The notes: generated by a model from the letters alone, not told the origin. DNA of 27,714 nt from an uncultured Collinsella sp. (GCA_958443615.1 CAUCLI010000020.1:1-27714); one strand, 5' to 3'. Shown: positions 1 through 9,221, counted from the stretch's first letter. A program made the numbers and translations.

Positions 1-167
1 GCCCACTCCTTCATGGCGTGCGCCACGGCGTTCGCCACGTCGAGGTCGAGCGGCTGGCCCTCCTCGATGGTGGCGGCGAGCTTCTTGTACACGTCCTTCG
101 GCAGCCACTTCTTCATGACGTCTTCGGAGAAGACCATCGTGCCGTATCGCTCAGTCAGATTGGCCAT
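1..167 (-). CDS. glnN: Type III glutamine synthetase, N-terminal part (runs off the window)
   Basis: Glutamine synthetase makes glutamine from glutamate, ammonium and ATP in the cytoplasm. Only the first 55 codons are present. The peptide begins MANLTERYGTMVF and continues with VMKKWLPKDVYKKL and a GQPLDLDVANAVAHAMKEWA stretch. This is the N-terminal signature I associate with the large (about 700-residue) GSIII family rather than the GlnA type. The ATG at 165-167 follows AAGGAGG (174-180) at a good distance, so the start is well supported. It is divergent from gltBD across about 190 bases, so both halves of the GS-GOGAT cycle share a control region. The catalytic domain lies outside the window, so the family call rests on the N terminus only. 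Confidence 0.85.
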   Translation of the reverse strand, partial: MANLTERYGTMVFSEDVMKKWLPKDVYKKLAATIEEGQPLDLDVANAVAHAMKEW

Positions 168-360
168 ACGTGCCCTCCTTCGCATCGCACCGCCCGCGAC
201 GGACGGCGTCCGGTCGAAACATCACGGATGGTACGGACGTCTCGTTGCCACCGTGTTTCGTAACGCAAGGGCAACGAGGACGCAAACGAATTGAAAAACT
301 CGGCAAATACCATGTTCAGCCGAATCGCGACCACCGGTAGACGACTGTAAGGAGCGCACC
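168..360. promoter_or_regulatory. Divergent glnN/gltBD control region with a 9-base inverted repeat
   Basis: This 193-base gap must carry both promoters. It contains a perfect inverted repeat, CTCGTTGCC (241-249) and GGCAACGAG (270-278), separated by 20 bases. GTTTCGTAAC lies in the spacer. A TTGAAA at 291-296 could be a -35 element for gltB, but I see no convincing -10 at the right spacing. No GlnR-type spaced GTNAC/GAAAC box is recognisable. An operator role for the repeat is inference from its position between two nitrogen-assimilation genes. Confidence 0.45.
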
Positions 361-3300
361 ATGGACATCGGCTCCCCCGAAAACACACCCGCACGCGCAG
401 CCAAGGAGACCCCCGGATTCAAGACGCTATACCGCCCCGAATTCGAACACGACGCCTGCGGCATCGCCGCGCTCGCCGACATCAACGGGACGCGCAGCCA
501 TCAGATCCTCGACGACGCGCTCTCCGCGCTCGTCAACCTCGAGCACCGCGGGGGCGTGGGGCTTGAGCGCAACACCGGGGACGGTGCGGGCATCCTCTTC
601 CAGATCCCGCATCGATTCTTCCGCAAGGAGGCGCAGAAATGCGGGCAGATCCTGCCGCAAGAGGGCGACTACGGCGTCGCAATGCTGTTCTTCCCGCAGG
701 ATGAGTGCGGCGCGCTCGACGCGCGGCGCGTGTTCGAGGAGGGGTGCACGGCATCCGGCCTGCCCCTGCTGTTCTGGCGCCCCGTCCCCGTCGACCCGCA
801 CGACCTCGGCGCGACCGCCCGCACTTGCATGCCCACCATCATCCAGGCGTTCGTGGGGCGTCCCGAGGGCATCGAGGCGGGGGATGATTTCGAACGCGCG
901 CTCTACCTGTGTCGCCGCACCATCGAGAAACGCGCGGACGTCTGCCCCGCGCTCGCTGGAAAGATTTTCTACGCCTGCTCCATGTCGAGCCGCACCATCG
1001 TATACAAGGGCATGCTCGTTGCCACGCAGATGCGTCGCTTCTACACCGACCTCAACGACGCCGCCGTCAAGACAGCGGTCGCCCTCGTGCACTCCCGCTA
1101 CTCCACCAACACCACGCCGAGCTGGGAGCGCGCCCACCCCAACCGCCTGATCATCCACAACGGCGAGATCAACACCCTGAAGGGCAACGTCAACTGGATC
1201 CGCGCCCGCGAGCCCAACCTCTACTCGCCCATCATGCGACAGGACCTCGAGCGGGCACTGCCCATCATCAACCGAGAGGGCTCGGACTCCGCGATCCTCG
1301 ACAACGTGCTCGAGTTCCTCGTGCAAAACGGGCGCCCCCTGACGCGTGCCGTGTCGATGCTCATACCCGAGCCATGGGACAAGAACGAGGCGCTCTCACC
1401 CGAACGGCGCGCCTACGACGCGTACCAATCCATGCTCATGGAGCCCTGGGACGGTCCGGCCGCCATCGCGTTCACCGACGGGCGGACGCTGGGGGCGGCG
1501 CTGGACCGCAACGGCCTGCGCCCGGCGCGCTACTACGTGACGCGCGACGACCGCTTCCTGCTGTCCTCCGAGGTAGGGACCATCGAGGTCGACCCCGCGA
1601 ACATCCTCGCGAGCGGCTGCCTGGGGCCCGGCGAGATGCTCGAGGTCGACATGACGGCGGGCAAGGTGCGTTACAACGAGGAACTGCGCGCCGAGATGGC
1701 CAAGCTCAAACCGTTCCGTGATTGGATAGCCGAGGAGTCGCTCTCGCTGGACAACCTGGCGGAAGACGTCGACGCGGGCCGGGCGCGTCCCGAGATGGGA
1801 GGCGCGGGCGGGCGGGCCGACGCCGCCGTCGCCCCAGCCGTGCGCGCCGCCAAACTCAGCTGCCATTGGGACGATGTCCAAGAGGTCGTGCGTCCCATGG
1901 CGGAGAACGCCAAGGTGCCGTTGGCCTCCATGGGCATCGACGCGCCCCTGGCGTGCCTCTCCACCAAGAATCGCTCGTTCTTCGACTACTTCTATCAGCT
2001 GTTCGCGCAGGTCACCAATCCACCCATCGACGCCCTGCGCGAGGCGATGGTCACCTCCACCATCCTGTATCTGGGCAACCACGGCAACCTGCTGGAGGAC
2101 TGCCGCAACACGTGCCGCCTCATCCGGCTCGACGCGCCCCTGTTAGACGAGCGCGCCTTCCAGATCGTGGCGAACGTCGACCGGGCGGGGTTCACAAGCG
2201 CGCGGTTCCGTGCCGTCTACCTGCGCGATGCCGGCGAGGGCGCCCTCGAGCGCGCCCTCGAGCAACTCGCCGCCGACGTCGAGCGGGCGGTGAGGGGCGG
2301 CGCCAACATCATCGCACTCTCAGACCGGGCCGGTGACGGCGAGGTCCCCATCCCCTCGCTGCTGGCCGTCTCATCCGTCCACCACCATCTCATCCGGCGC
2401 GGCATCCGCACCTTCGCCGACATCGTGTTGGAATGCGGCGACGCCCTGTCCGCCCATGACCTCGCCGCGCTCGTGGGCTACTCCGCAAGCGGCATCTACC
2501 CCTACGGCGCGCACGACCAGATAGTCGCACTCGCCGAGGCGGGCGACCTCGCGGACGGGTCGGGTCGGGCGCTCACCGCCGAGGAGGGCATCGAGCGCTA
2601 CAACCGCGCCGCCGTGGCGGGCATGGTGGGCATCATGTCCAAGATGGGAATCTCCACGATGCAGAGCTACCACTCGGCCCAAATCTTCGAGGCCGTCGGC
2701 CTCGCCCCTGAGCTCGTCGACCGCCATTTCACCGGGACTGTGAATCGCGTGGGCGGCCTGGGAGTCGCCGAGCTCCAGCGCGAGCTCGACGCGCGCTATG
2801 ACGCCGCGATGTCCATCCTCGCCTCGCCGGCGCCCGGCCAACTCCCCACACTCGGCCTGACCAGCTGGCGCCCGTTGGGCGGCGAGGATCACCTCATCGA
2901 CCCCGAGACCATCTACCTGCTGCAGCACGCCGTCCGCACCGACAGCCGCGCAGACTTCGACGCGTACAGCGCGCGCCTGCACCGCCCGGGGCGCGCCGTA
3001 CGTTTGCGCGACCTCATCGACTTCGATACCGCCGGCCGCACGCCGGTTCCGCTCGACGAGGTGGAAAGCGCGCGCAGCATCGCGACGCGCTTCAACACCG
3101 GCGCCATGAGCTACGGATCCATCAGCCGCGAGGCACACGAATGCATGGCAATCGCGATGAACCGCCTGCACGGACGCTCCAACTCAGGCGAGGGCGGCGA
3201 GGACCCGGCTCGCGAGACGCCGCTTGCCAACGGCGACTCCAGGAATTCCGCCATCAAGCAGGTGGCGAGCGGGCGCTTCGGCGTGACGAGCCGCTACCTG

Positions 3301-5178
3301 GCGAGCGCAACCGAAATTCAGATCAAGATGGCCCAGGGCGCCAAACCCGGCGAGGGCGGCCATCTGCCCGGCAAGAAGGTCTACCCCTGGATCGCCGAGG
3401 TGCGCCGCTCGACCCCCGGCATCGGACTCATCTCTCCCCCGCCCCACCACGACATCTACTCCATCGAGGACCTCGCCGAGCTGATTTTCGACCTCAAGTG
3501 CGCCAACCCCGCCGCGCGCGTCAGCGTCAAGCTCGTGAGCGAGGCGGGCGTGGGCACCATCGCCACCGGCGTGGCCAAGGGCGCCGCCGACAAGATCTTG
3601 ATCAGTGGCCACAACGGCGGCTCCGGCGCCGCGCCGCGCGACTCCATCTGGCACGCCGGGCTGCCACTCGAGCTCGGCCTGGCCGAGGCCCAGCAGACCC
3701 TCATCCAAAACGGCCTTCGCTCGCGCGTCGTCCTCGAGGCCGACGGCAAGCTCATGGACGGCACCGACGTCGCCGTGGCGTGCCTGCTGGGCGCCGAGGA
3801 GTTCGGCTTCGCCACCATGCCGCTCATCGCCATGGGCTGCCTCATGCAGCGCGACTGCCAGCAGGACACCTGCCCCGCCGGCATCGCGACCCAGAACTGC
3901 CGCCTGCGGCGCGGGTTCGCGGGCAAGCCCGAACACGTCGAGCGCTTCATGCTCTTCGTTGCCGAGCAGCTGCGCGAGGTCATGGCGCGCCTGGGCTTCA
4001 CGTCCGTCGAAAAGATGGTGGGGCACTCCGAGTGCCTGCGCCAGACGGGCATCGCGGGCAACTGGAAGTCCGAGCTCATCGACCTCTCCTGCGTGCTCGC
4101 GCCCGGCGCCTGCTCCTTCGGTGCCGACATCCCGGGTGCGGCTGAACGCCATTTCCTGCCCGAGATGGCGGCCGACTCCGAGCTCGACCGCACACTCGAC
4201 GCGACCCTGTTCATCCCGCACACCGCGCACGCCCGCGAGCACCTGCTGCCCACGCGCTTTCACGCGGACATCGCCAACGTCAACCGCTGCGTGGGCACCA
4301 TGCTCGGTCATGCAGTGACCCGCGCCCATCCCGACGGCCTGCCCGACGGGTCGATCGAGATCGACTGCGACGGCTCCGCCGGCCAGAGCTTCGGCGCGTT
4401 TTTGCCTGCGGGTATCACGCTCGCCGTCTCGGGCGACGCGAACGACTACTTCGGCAAGGGCCTCTCGGGCGGCGTACTCTCCGTGAGACCCATGCCCGAG
4501 GCCAGCTACAAGTTCGACGAGAACGTAATCGTGGGCAACGTCGCCCTGATGGGCGCCACGAGCGGCCGCGCGTTCGTGAACGGCCTTGCCGGCCAGCGGT
4601 TCGCCGTGCGCAACTCGGGCGCGACCGCGGTCGTCGAGGGCCTGGGCATGTGCGGGTGCGAGTACATGACGGGCGGGTGCGTCCTGGTCCTGGGCGAGGT
4701 CGGGCAGAACTTCGCCGCGGGCATGACCGGCGGCGTCGCCTACGTGTTCGACGAGCGCGGCACGTTGCGCTCGCGCATCGGCGACGCTGGCGTGGCCTGC
4801 GAGACGCCGACCGAAGGCGATCTCGCAGACGTCCGCGCGCTCATAGAAGAGCACGTCGAACGGACGCAGAGCCCGCGCGGCATCAAGCTGCTCTACCAGT
4901 TCCCGGATATCTCGCGCCATTTCGTAAAGGTGATCCCCCGCGAGTACGAGCGCGTCTGCCGCATCGTGGCGGAGGCCGAGGCAGGTGGCGCCACGCACGA
5001 GGAGGCGCTCGAGACGGCCTTCCAGGCCGTGACCGCGCCGGCGGCGGCGCGGGCTGGCGCGGTCGCGGTCGGCATCTGTTCGTCATGCGCTTCCGCTGGC
5101 GTGACCGCCCCCGCCTCCCGCCCGTCATGCGCCAATCAGAACACCACCGAGAAGAACAGCGAGGTGCGCCATGGGTAA
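361..5178 (+). CDS. gltB: Glutamate synthase, large (alpha) subunit
   Basis: GltB hydrolyses glutamine and uses the ammonia to convert 2-oxoglutarate to glutamate, with electrons from GltD. The class II amidotransferase nucleophile is Cys33 in EHDACGIAAL, so a 32-residue propeptide should be removed. The FMN synthase domain starts near residue 900 (FNTGAMSYGSISREAHE). The 3Fe-4S cysteines are Cys1160, Cys1166 and Cys1171, with the family C-x5-C-x4-C spacing. The C-terminal glycine-rich GXGXG domain follows. The ATG at 361 has AAGGAG at 349-354. At 1605 residues it is about 100 longer than usual. The excess is partly an Ala/Gly-rich insertion near residues 475-500 and partly a C-terminal tail of about 45 residues, Ala-rich and then Cys/Ser-rich. 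Its stop overlaps gltD by 8 bases, indicating translational coupling. Confidence 0.97.
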   Translation: MDIGSPENTPARAAKETPGFKTLYRPEFEHDACGIAALADINGTRSHQILDDALSALVNLEHRGGVGLERNTGDGAGILFQIPHRFFRKEAQKCGQILPQEGDYGVAMLFFPQDECGALDARRVFEEGCTASGLPLLFWRPVPVDPHDLGATARTCMPTIIQAFVGRPEGIEAGDDFERALYLCRRTIEKRADVCPALAGKIFYACSMSSRTIVYKGMLVATQMRRFYTDLNDAAVKTAVALVHSRYSTNTTPSWERAHPNRLIIHNGEINTLKGNVNWIRAREPNLYSPIMRQDLERALPIINREGSDSAILDNVLEFLVQNGRPLTRAVSMLIPEPWDKNEALSPERRAYDAYQSMLMEPWDGPAAIAFTDGRTLGAALDRNGLRPARYYVTRDDRFLLSSEVGTIEVDPANILASGCLGPGEMLEVDMTAGKVRYNEELRAEMAKLKPFRDWIAEESLSLDNLAEDVDAGRARPEMGGAGGRADAAVAPAVRAAKLSCHWDDVQEVVRPMAENAKVPLASMGIDAPLACLSTKNRSFFDYFYQLFAQVTNPPIDALREAMVTSTILYLGNHGNLLEDCRNTCRLIRLDAPLLDERAFQIVANVDRAGFTSARFRAVYLRDAGEGALERALEQLAADVERAVRGGANIIALSDRAGDGEVPIPSLLAVSSVHHHLIRRGIRTFADIVLECGDALSAHDLAALVGYSASGIYPYGAHDQIVALAEAGDLADGSGRALTAEEGIERYNRAAVAGMVGIMSKMGISTMQSYHSAQIFEAVGLAPELVDRHFTGTVNRVGGLGVAELQRELDARYDAAMSILASPAPGQLPTLGLTSWRPLGGEDHLIDPETIYLLQHAVRTDSRADFDAYSARLHRPGRAVRLRDLIDFDTAGRTPVPLDEVESARSIATRFNTGAMSYGSISREAHECMAIAMNRLHGRSNSGEGGEDPARETPLANGDSRNSAIKQVASGRFGVTSRYLASATEIQIKMAQGAKPGEGGHLPGKKVYPWIAEVRRSTPGIGLISPPPHHDIYSIEDLAELIFDLKCANPAARVSVKLVSEAGVGTIATGVAKGAADKILISGHNGGSGAAPRDSIWHAGLPLELGLAEAQQTLIQNGLRSRVVLEADGKLMDGTDVAVACLLGAEEFGFATMPLIAMGCLMQRDCQQDTCPAGIATQNCRLRRGFAGKPEHVERFMLFVAEQLREVMARLGFTSVEKMVGHSECLRQTGIAGNWKSELIDLSCVLAPGACSFGADIPGAAERHFLPEMAADSELDRTLDATLFIPHTAHAREHLLPTRFHADIANVNRCVGTMLGHAVTRAHPDGLPDGSIEIDCDGSAGQSFGAFLPAGITLAVSGDANDYFGKGLSGGVLSVRPMPEASYKFDENVIVGNVALMGATSGRAFVNGLAGQRFAVRNSGATAVVEGLGMCGCEYMTGGCVLVLGEVGQNFAAGMTGGVAYVFDERGTLRSRIGDAGVACETPTEGDLADVRALIEEHVERTQSPRGIKLLYQFPDISRHFVKVIPREYERVCRIVAEAEAGGATHEEALETAFQAVTAPAAARAGAVAVGICSSCASAGVTAPASRPSCANQNTTEKNSEVRHG

Positions 5179-6667
5179 ACCCGGAGCATACCTGACCATC
5201 GATCGAGATGCCCATCGTCTACGACCTGTCGAGGAGCGCGTTCGCGACTTCGACCCCCTGTACGTCGAACTCGATGATGAGCGTCGCCGCGCCCAGGCGA
5301 GCCGCTGCATGATGTGCGGCGTGCCGTTCTGCCAAGCGGGCATCTCCTTCGGGCGTGCGCGCCCGAGCGGCTGTCCCCTGCACAACCTGATCCCCGAGTG
5401 GAACGACCTCGTATACCGCGGAAGGATGGACGAGGCGGCGCAGCGCCTGGCACTGACCTCGCCGCTGCCCGAGTTCACGAGCCGCGTGTGCCCCGCGCTT
5501 TGCGAGGCCGCCTGCAACCTGGGGACGGTCGACGGCGAGCCCACCACCATCCATGACAACGAGCGCTCCATCTCCGACTGGGTGTGGGAGCACGGCGGGC
5601 CGGAGCGCTTCGAGCCCGCCGGGAACGACGCCCCGCGCATCGGCGTCGTCGGGTCGGGTCCCGCGGGCCTCGCATGCGCCTGGGAGCTCGCCCGTCGCGG
5701 TGCACGCGTGACCGTCTTCGAACGCGATGACCGTCCCGGCGGCCTGTTGATGTACGGCATCCCCAACATGAAGCTCGAGAAATCGGTGGTGATGCGTCGC
5801 GTCGCGCTCATGAAGGAACTCGGGGTCGAATTCCTCCTCGGAACGGACGTCGCCGATCCCGCGGTGGCTCACCGGCTCATCGAGCACCTCGACGCCGTGG
5901 TGATCGCTGCCGGAGCACGTGAGGCCAGAGGCATCACCGCCGAGGCGGCCGACGGCCCGGGAGTCGTGTTCGCGCTCGACTACCTCACGCAGGCGACGCG
6001 CGGCCTTCTCGGAGACGAGACCCCCGCCATCTCCGCACAAGGGCTCGACGTCGTGGTGATCGGTGGCGGCGACACGGGCAACGACTGCCTGGGGACCGCT
6101 GTCCGCCAAGGCGCCCGTTCGGTGCGTCAACTCGAGTTCCTGCCAAAACCGCCCGAGACCCCCCGCGGCGACAGCGCCTGGCCCGAGTGGCCCAACGTCA
6201 AAAAAACCGACTACGGTCAGCAGGAGGCGATCGACCTCATGGGCTGTGAGATGCGCCAGTGGGCCGTGGACACCATCCGCGTCGAGCGCGACGCATCCGG
6301 CGCGGCCAGCGGCCTCGCCGTCGTCGACCTCGATTGGAGCGAGGGAACACCGCGCCGCGTCGCCTCCTCGGAGCGGATCGTTCCCGCGCAGCTGGTGCTC
6401 ATCGCATGCGGGTTCACCGGTCCCGAAGCGCGGCTGTTCGAAACGCTCGGCGTCAAGGTGACGGGGCCACGCAACCTGCCGGCCACCGCCGGCGGGACAT
6501 CGCATCGCTGCGTCATGCTCGGCGCGAATGCGTCGGCGAGCACCGCCGACGCCCCCGTGTACGTCGCCGGCGATGCACGCAGCGGGTCCTCGCTCGTGGT
6601 TTCCGCCATCGCCGATGCGCTCGCATGCGCGACGGAGGTTGCGCGCGACCTGAGGTTGGGCGCCTGA
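5171..6667 (+). CDS. gltD: Glutamate synthase, small (beta) subunit, NADPH-dependent
   Basis: GltD passes electrons from NADPH through FAD and Fe-S clusters to GltB. The N-terminal cluster region has Cys46, Cys49, Cys54 and Cys68 (RCMMCGVPFC then GCPLHNLIPEWNDL). A second Cys group at 107, 111 and 115 follows. The FAD dinucleotide fold GSGPAG is at residues 161-166. The NADPH-binding GGGDTG is at 298-303. The C-terminal GDARSGSSLVVSAIADA segment is the usual end of the FAD domain. Length (498 residues) is normal for the family. The ATG lies inside the last codons of gltB (8-base overlap), so the two are co-translated and near-equimolar. The operon appears to end here. Confidence 0.96.
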   Translation: MGKPGAYLTIDRDAHRLRPVEERVRDFDPLYVELDDERRRAQASRCMMCGVPFCQAGISFGRARPSGCPLHNLIPEWNDLVYRGRMDEAAQRLALTSPLPEFTSRVCPALCEAACNLGTVDGEPTTIHDNERSISDWVWEHGGPERFEPAGNDAPRIGVVGSGPAGLACAWELARRGARVTVFERDDRPGGLLMYGIPNMKLEKSVVMRRVALMKELGVEFLLGTDVADPAVAHRLIEHLDAVVIAAGAREARGITAEAADGPGVVFALDYLTQATRGLLGDETPAISAQGLDVVVIGGGDTGNDCLGTAVRQGARSVRQLEFLPKPPETPRGDSAWPEWPNVKKTDYGQQEAIDLMGCEMRQWAVDTIRVERDASGAASGLAVVDLDWSEGTPRRVASSERIVPAQLVLIACGFTGPEARLFETLGVKVTGPRNLPATAGGTSHRCVMLGANASASTADAPVYVAGDARSGSSLVVSAIADALACATEVARDLRLGA

Positions 6668-6742
6668 CGGGACCCCAAGCCTTCTGGCGGGGCGCTCTGT
6701 GGACATCTGGGCCGTCGAGCATCCTCGAGCCTAAAGGCGCGT

Positions 6743-6761
6743 CCTCAAACTTGAGGTTTTT
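6743..6761 (+). terminator. Short intrinsic terminator after gltD
   Basis: CCTCAA (6743-6748) pairs with TTGAGG (6751-6756), best drawn as a 5-base stem with a 4-base loop, and is followed directly by TTTTT (6757-6761). The stem is short but sits 75 bases after the gltD stop, where the operon should end. It is part of the left arm of the 152-base palindrome. Confidence 0.5.
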
Positions 6762-6870
6762 CGTACTGTTTTCAGAAACCGCCCGACATACGCCCCCTCT
6801 CCATCCGGAAAAACCCTGATGGAGAGGGGCAATTCAGTCGACTCATCGACGGTTTTCGCAAATGAGTACG

Positions 6871-6886
6871 AAAAACCTCTTCGAGG
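6871..6886 (-). terminator. Mirror-image mini-terminator on the minus strand
   Basis: Read on the minus strand, CCTC-GAA-GAGG is followed by TTTTT. It mirrors the hairpin in the left arm of the palindrome. It would stop transcription entering gltD from the right, although no minus-strand gene ends here. A 4-base stem is weak, so this may simply be a by-product of the palindrome. Confidence 0.3.
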
Positions 6887-7013
6887 ACGCGGAGCCATGC
6901 CGGGGGAACCCACTTAAGGACATCCTGCGCACCATCCCCTTGGCATTTCAGGGCATCCCAAGCCCCTTCCGTGAACATGCACCGCTTGAACGCGCTCCCC
7001 ATCTTGCTTGACG

Positions 7014-7019
7014 TATGCT
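7014..7019 (+). promoter_or_regulatory. Possible -10 element for the YgiQ-like gene
   Basis: TATGCT lies 33 bases before the preferred ATG at 7053, a plausible position for a -10. No good -35 is found 16-18 bases upstream. The same hexamer occurs on the minus strand at 24097-24102, upstream of the HD-domain gene. Confidence 0.3.
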
Positions 7020-7052
7020 AGTACCCGACAATCAGCGACGAAAGCGAGCGAC

Positions 7053-9155
7053 ATGCCCAAGCACCCCGCCAAGAGCCCCAATCGCGCATCGAGCAAGAAG
7101 CGAGGCAGGAGCACAACCGACAGCTCCCGCACCCCCGCCCGCTGTCCGGGAACCAAAGGGCGCCCCGGCCGTGAGGCCTTCCTGCCCGTCTCGCGTGCGG
7201 ACATGGAGGCACGGGGCTGGGACCAATGCGATTTCGTCTACGTCTGCGGCGACGCCTACGTCGACCACCCGAGCTTCGGCATGGCGATCATCTCGCGCGT
7301 GCTCGAGGCGCATGGCTACCGCGTAGGGCTAATCTGCCAGCCGGACTGGACCGACCCGGCGAGCATCGCCGCGCTCGGCGAACCGCGCCTGGGATTTCTC
7401 ATCTCGGCCGGCAACATGGATTCGATGGTGAACCACTACACGGTGAACAAGAAACCGCGCCATGAGGACGCCTACACCCCCGGCGGACGTGCGGGAGCGC
7501 GGCCCAACCGCGCCGTCACGGTCTACGGCAACCTCATCCGCCGCACCTTCAAGGACAAGCCCATCATCATCGGCGGCATCGAGGCAAGCCTGCGCCGCCT
7601 CGCGCACTACGACTACTGGCAGGACAAGCTCAAGCGCTCCGTGCTGCTCGACTCCGGCGCCGACATCCTGCTGTACGGTATGGGCGAGCACTCGATCGTC
7701 GAGGTGGCAGACGCGCTCGACGGCGGGCTGCCCGTGGACCAGATCACCTTCGTGAACGGCTCGGTCTACCGCACGAGCGGGCCGGGCGCGCTCGACCAGG
7801 TCTTCGACTACGAGCTGCTGCCCTCCTGGGACGAGCTCGAGCGCGACCGACTCGCCTACGCGCGCTCCTTCAACATCCAGCAGCAGAACATGGACCCCAT
7901 CACCGGCAGACGCCTGGTGGAGCCTTATCCCAACGGCGTCTACGTGGTGCAGAACCCGCCCTCGGCGCCCCTCACCGAGCGCGAGATGGACGAGGTGGCT
8001 GAGCTGCCCTACGCGCGCCACTGGCACCCCAACTACGACGTGGCCGGAGGCATTCCGGCCTTCGACGAGATCCGCTTCTCCATCTCCAGCAACCGCGGGT
8101 GCTTCGGCGAGTGCTCGTTTTGCGCGCTCGCCTTCCATCAGGGCCGCATGCTGCAGGTGCGCAGCCGCGAGAGCATCATCCGCGAGGCGGAAGCGCTCAC
8201 GCACGACCCCGAGTTCAAGGGTTACATCAACGACGTGGGCGGCCCCACGGCGAACTTCTTCAAGCCCGCGTGCAAAAAGCAGCTCACCCACGGCGTCTGC
8301 AAAAACCGCCGCTGCCTGTGGCCGAACGTCTGCCGCAACATGGACACCAACGAGGACGCCTACGCCGAGCTTCTGCGCGACCTGCGCCAGATCCCCGGCG
8401 TGAAGAAGGTCTTCGTGCGAAGCGGCATCCGCTTCGACTACACCATGGCCGATGCGAGCGACAAGTTCCTCGTGGAGCTGCTGCAGCACCACGTGAGCGG
8501 CCAGCTGCGCCTGGCGCCCGAGCACGTGAGCGACGCGGTGCTCTCGGTGATGGGCAAACCACGCCGCGAGGTCTACGACGCGTTCGTCGAGCGCTTCGAG
8601 CGCCTCTCGGCCGAGTACGGCCTCAAGCAATACGTGGTGCCCTACCTCATCTCGAGCCATCCGGGCTCGACCATGAAAGAAGCCGTGGAGCTGGCGGAGG
8701 CCGTGCGCGACATGGGCTACATGCCCGAGCAGGTGCAGGACTTCTATCCCACGCCCTCGACCATGAGCACCTGCATGTTCTACACGGGCGTGGACCCGCG
8801 CACCATGGAGCCGGTCTACATCCCGCGCGACCCACACGAGAAGGCCATGCAGCGCGCGCTCATCCAGTACCGCAAGCCCGAGAACTACAAGCTGGTGAAG
8901 GAGGCGCTGCGCAAAGCCGGGCGCGAGGACCTCATCGGCTACGGGGCGAAGTGCCTGATCCGTCCCGTGCCACCCAAGCCGGGCGCGGGCAAGAAGGGTG
9001 CTGCCCCGTCGAACGGGCGCCCCTCCGCCAAGAAAGGCGGTCGCCCCTACCCCAGCAAGCCCGGTGGGCGCGCGACCGGGAAGGGCGCCGCGGGTACCAA
9101 CCCCCATGCACGCAACCGCGCCGCCCAGGGGCGCCAGGGGGCGAACCGGCACTAG
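7053..9155 (+). CDS. YgiQ-family (UPF0313) radical SAM protein
   Basis: This is a cytoplasmic radical SAM protein of the YgiQ/UPF0313 family, whose reaction is not established. The cluster motif is Cys350, Cys354 and Cys357 (NRGCFGECSFCA), after a long N-terminal domain typical of the family. Other family hallmarks are GGIEASLRRLAHYDYW, the LLYGMGEHSI segment, the CLWPNVCRNMDTNEDAY segment and a SSHPGS motif. The ATG at 7053 is preferred. An in-frame TTG at 7008 would add 15 residues but overlaps the putative promoter and has no ribosome-binding site. The C terminus (about 60 residues) is rich in Lys, Gly, Pro and Arg and resembles a flexible basic nucleic-acid-binding tail. It is a single-gene unit followed by a strong terminator. 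Confidence 0.9.
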   Translation: MPKHPAKSPNRASSKKRGRSTTDSSRTPARCPGTKGRPGREAFLPVSRADMEARGWDQCDFVYVCGDAYVDHPSFGMAIISRVLEAHGYRVGLICQPDWTDPASIAALGEPRLGFLISAGNMDSMVNHYTVNKKPRHEDAYTPGGRAGARPNRAVTVYGNLIRRTFKDKPIIIGGIEASLRRLAHYDYWQDKLKRSVLLDSGADILLYGMGEHSIVEVADALDGGLPVDQITFVNGSVYRTSGPGALDQVFDYELLPSWDELERDRLAYARSFNIQQQNMDPITGRRLVEPYPNGVYVVQNPPSAPLTEREMDEVAELPYARHWHPNYDVAGGIPAFDEIRFSISSNRGCFGECSFCALAFHQGRMLQVRSRESIIREAEALTHDPEFKGYINDVGGPTANFFKPACKKQLTHGVCKNRRCLWPNVCRNMDTNEDAYAELLRDLRQIPGVKKVFVRSGIRFDYTMADASDKFLVELLQHHVSGQLRLAPEHVSDAVLSVMGKPRREVYDAFVERFERLSAEYGLKQYVVPYLISSHPGSTMKEAVELAEAVRDMGYMPEQVQDFYPTPSTMSTCMFYTGVDPRTMEPVYIPRDPHEKAMQRALIQYRKPENYKLVKEALRKAGREDLIGYGAKCLIRPVPPKPGAGKKGAAPSNGRPSAKKGGRPYPSKPGGRATGKGAAGTNPHARNRAAQGRQGANRH

Positions 9156-9173
9156 AGCGCGCCCATAACGACG

Positions 9174-9221
9174 TCGGGCGCCGCCGCGACCCATCTCGCG
9201 CCGGCGCCCGAAATTCGTTTT
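9174..9221 (+). terminator. Intrinsic terminator between convergent genes
   Basis: TCGGGCGCCG (9174-9183) pairs perfectly with CGGCGCCCGA (9202-9211). After one mismatch, an inner CGCGA/TCGCG stem (9185-9189 with 9196-9200) closes on a 6-base loop. A TTTT run follows at 9218-9221, slightly removed from the stem. It lies between the YgiQ-like gene and the convergent small membrane gene, and the stem could serve both strands. Confidence 0.65.

Larger units (their letters stand above)
6739..6890. repeat. 152-base imperfect palindrome (MITE-like or structured intergenic element)
   Basis: Between gltD and the next gene lies a nested inverted repeat. The ends pair GCGTCCTC (6739-6746) with GAGGACGC (6883-6890). 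A perfect 15-base arm GAGGTTTTTCGTACT (6753-6767) pairs with 6865-6879. AAACCG (6776-6781) pairs with 6850-6855. A central perfect 12-base stem, CCCCTCTCCATC (6794-6805), pairs with 6818-6829. Each outer arm also folds on itself into a CCTC/GAGG hairpin followed by TTTTT, one on each strand. I see no transposase and no clear target-site duplication. It could be a non-autonomous mobile element or an elaborate bidirectional terminator. The rest of 6668-7052 shows nothing else clear apart from a possible promoter. Confidence 0.7.

Noticed and set aside
205..265. GlnR-type box upstream of glnN/gltB
   Set aside because: GAAAC and GTTTC/GTAAC fragments occur, but not with the six-base spacing of the consensus.
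3184..4998. 604-codon open frame on the minus strand inside gltB
   Set aside because: It is the complement of a high-GC gene with strong family motifs. Its composition is His/Ala/Arg/Val-rich without any motif.
6731..7002. Minus-strand ORFs across the 152-base palindrome
   Set aside because: They are created by the palindrome and have no ribosome-binding site or conserved motif.
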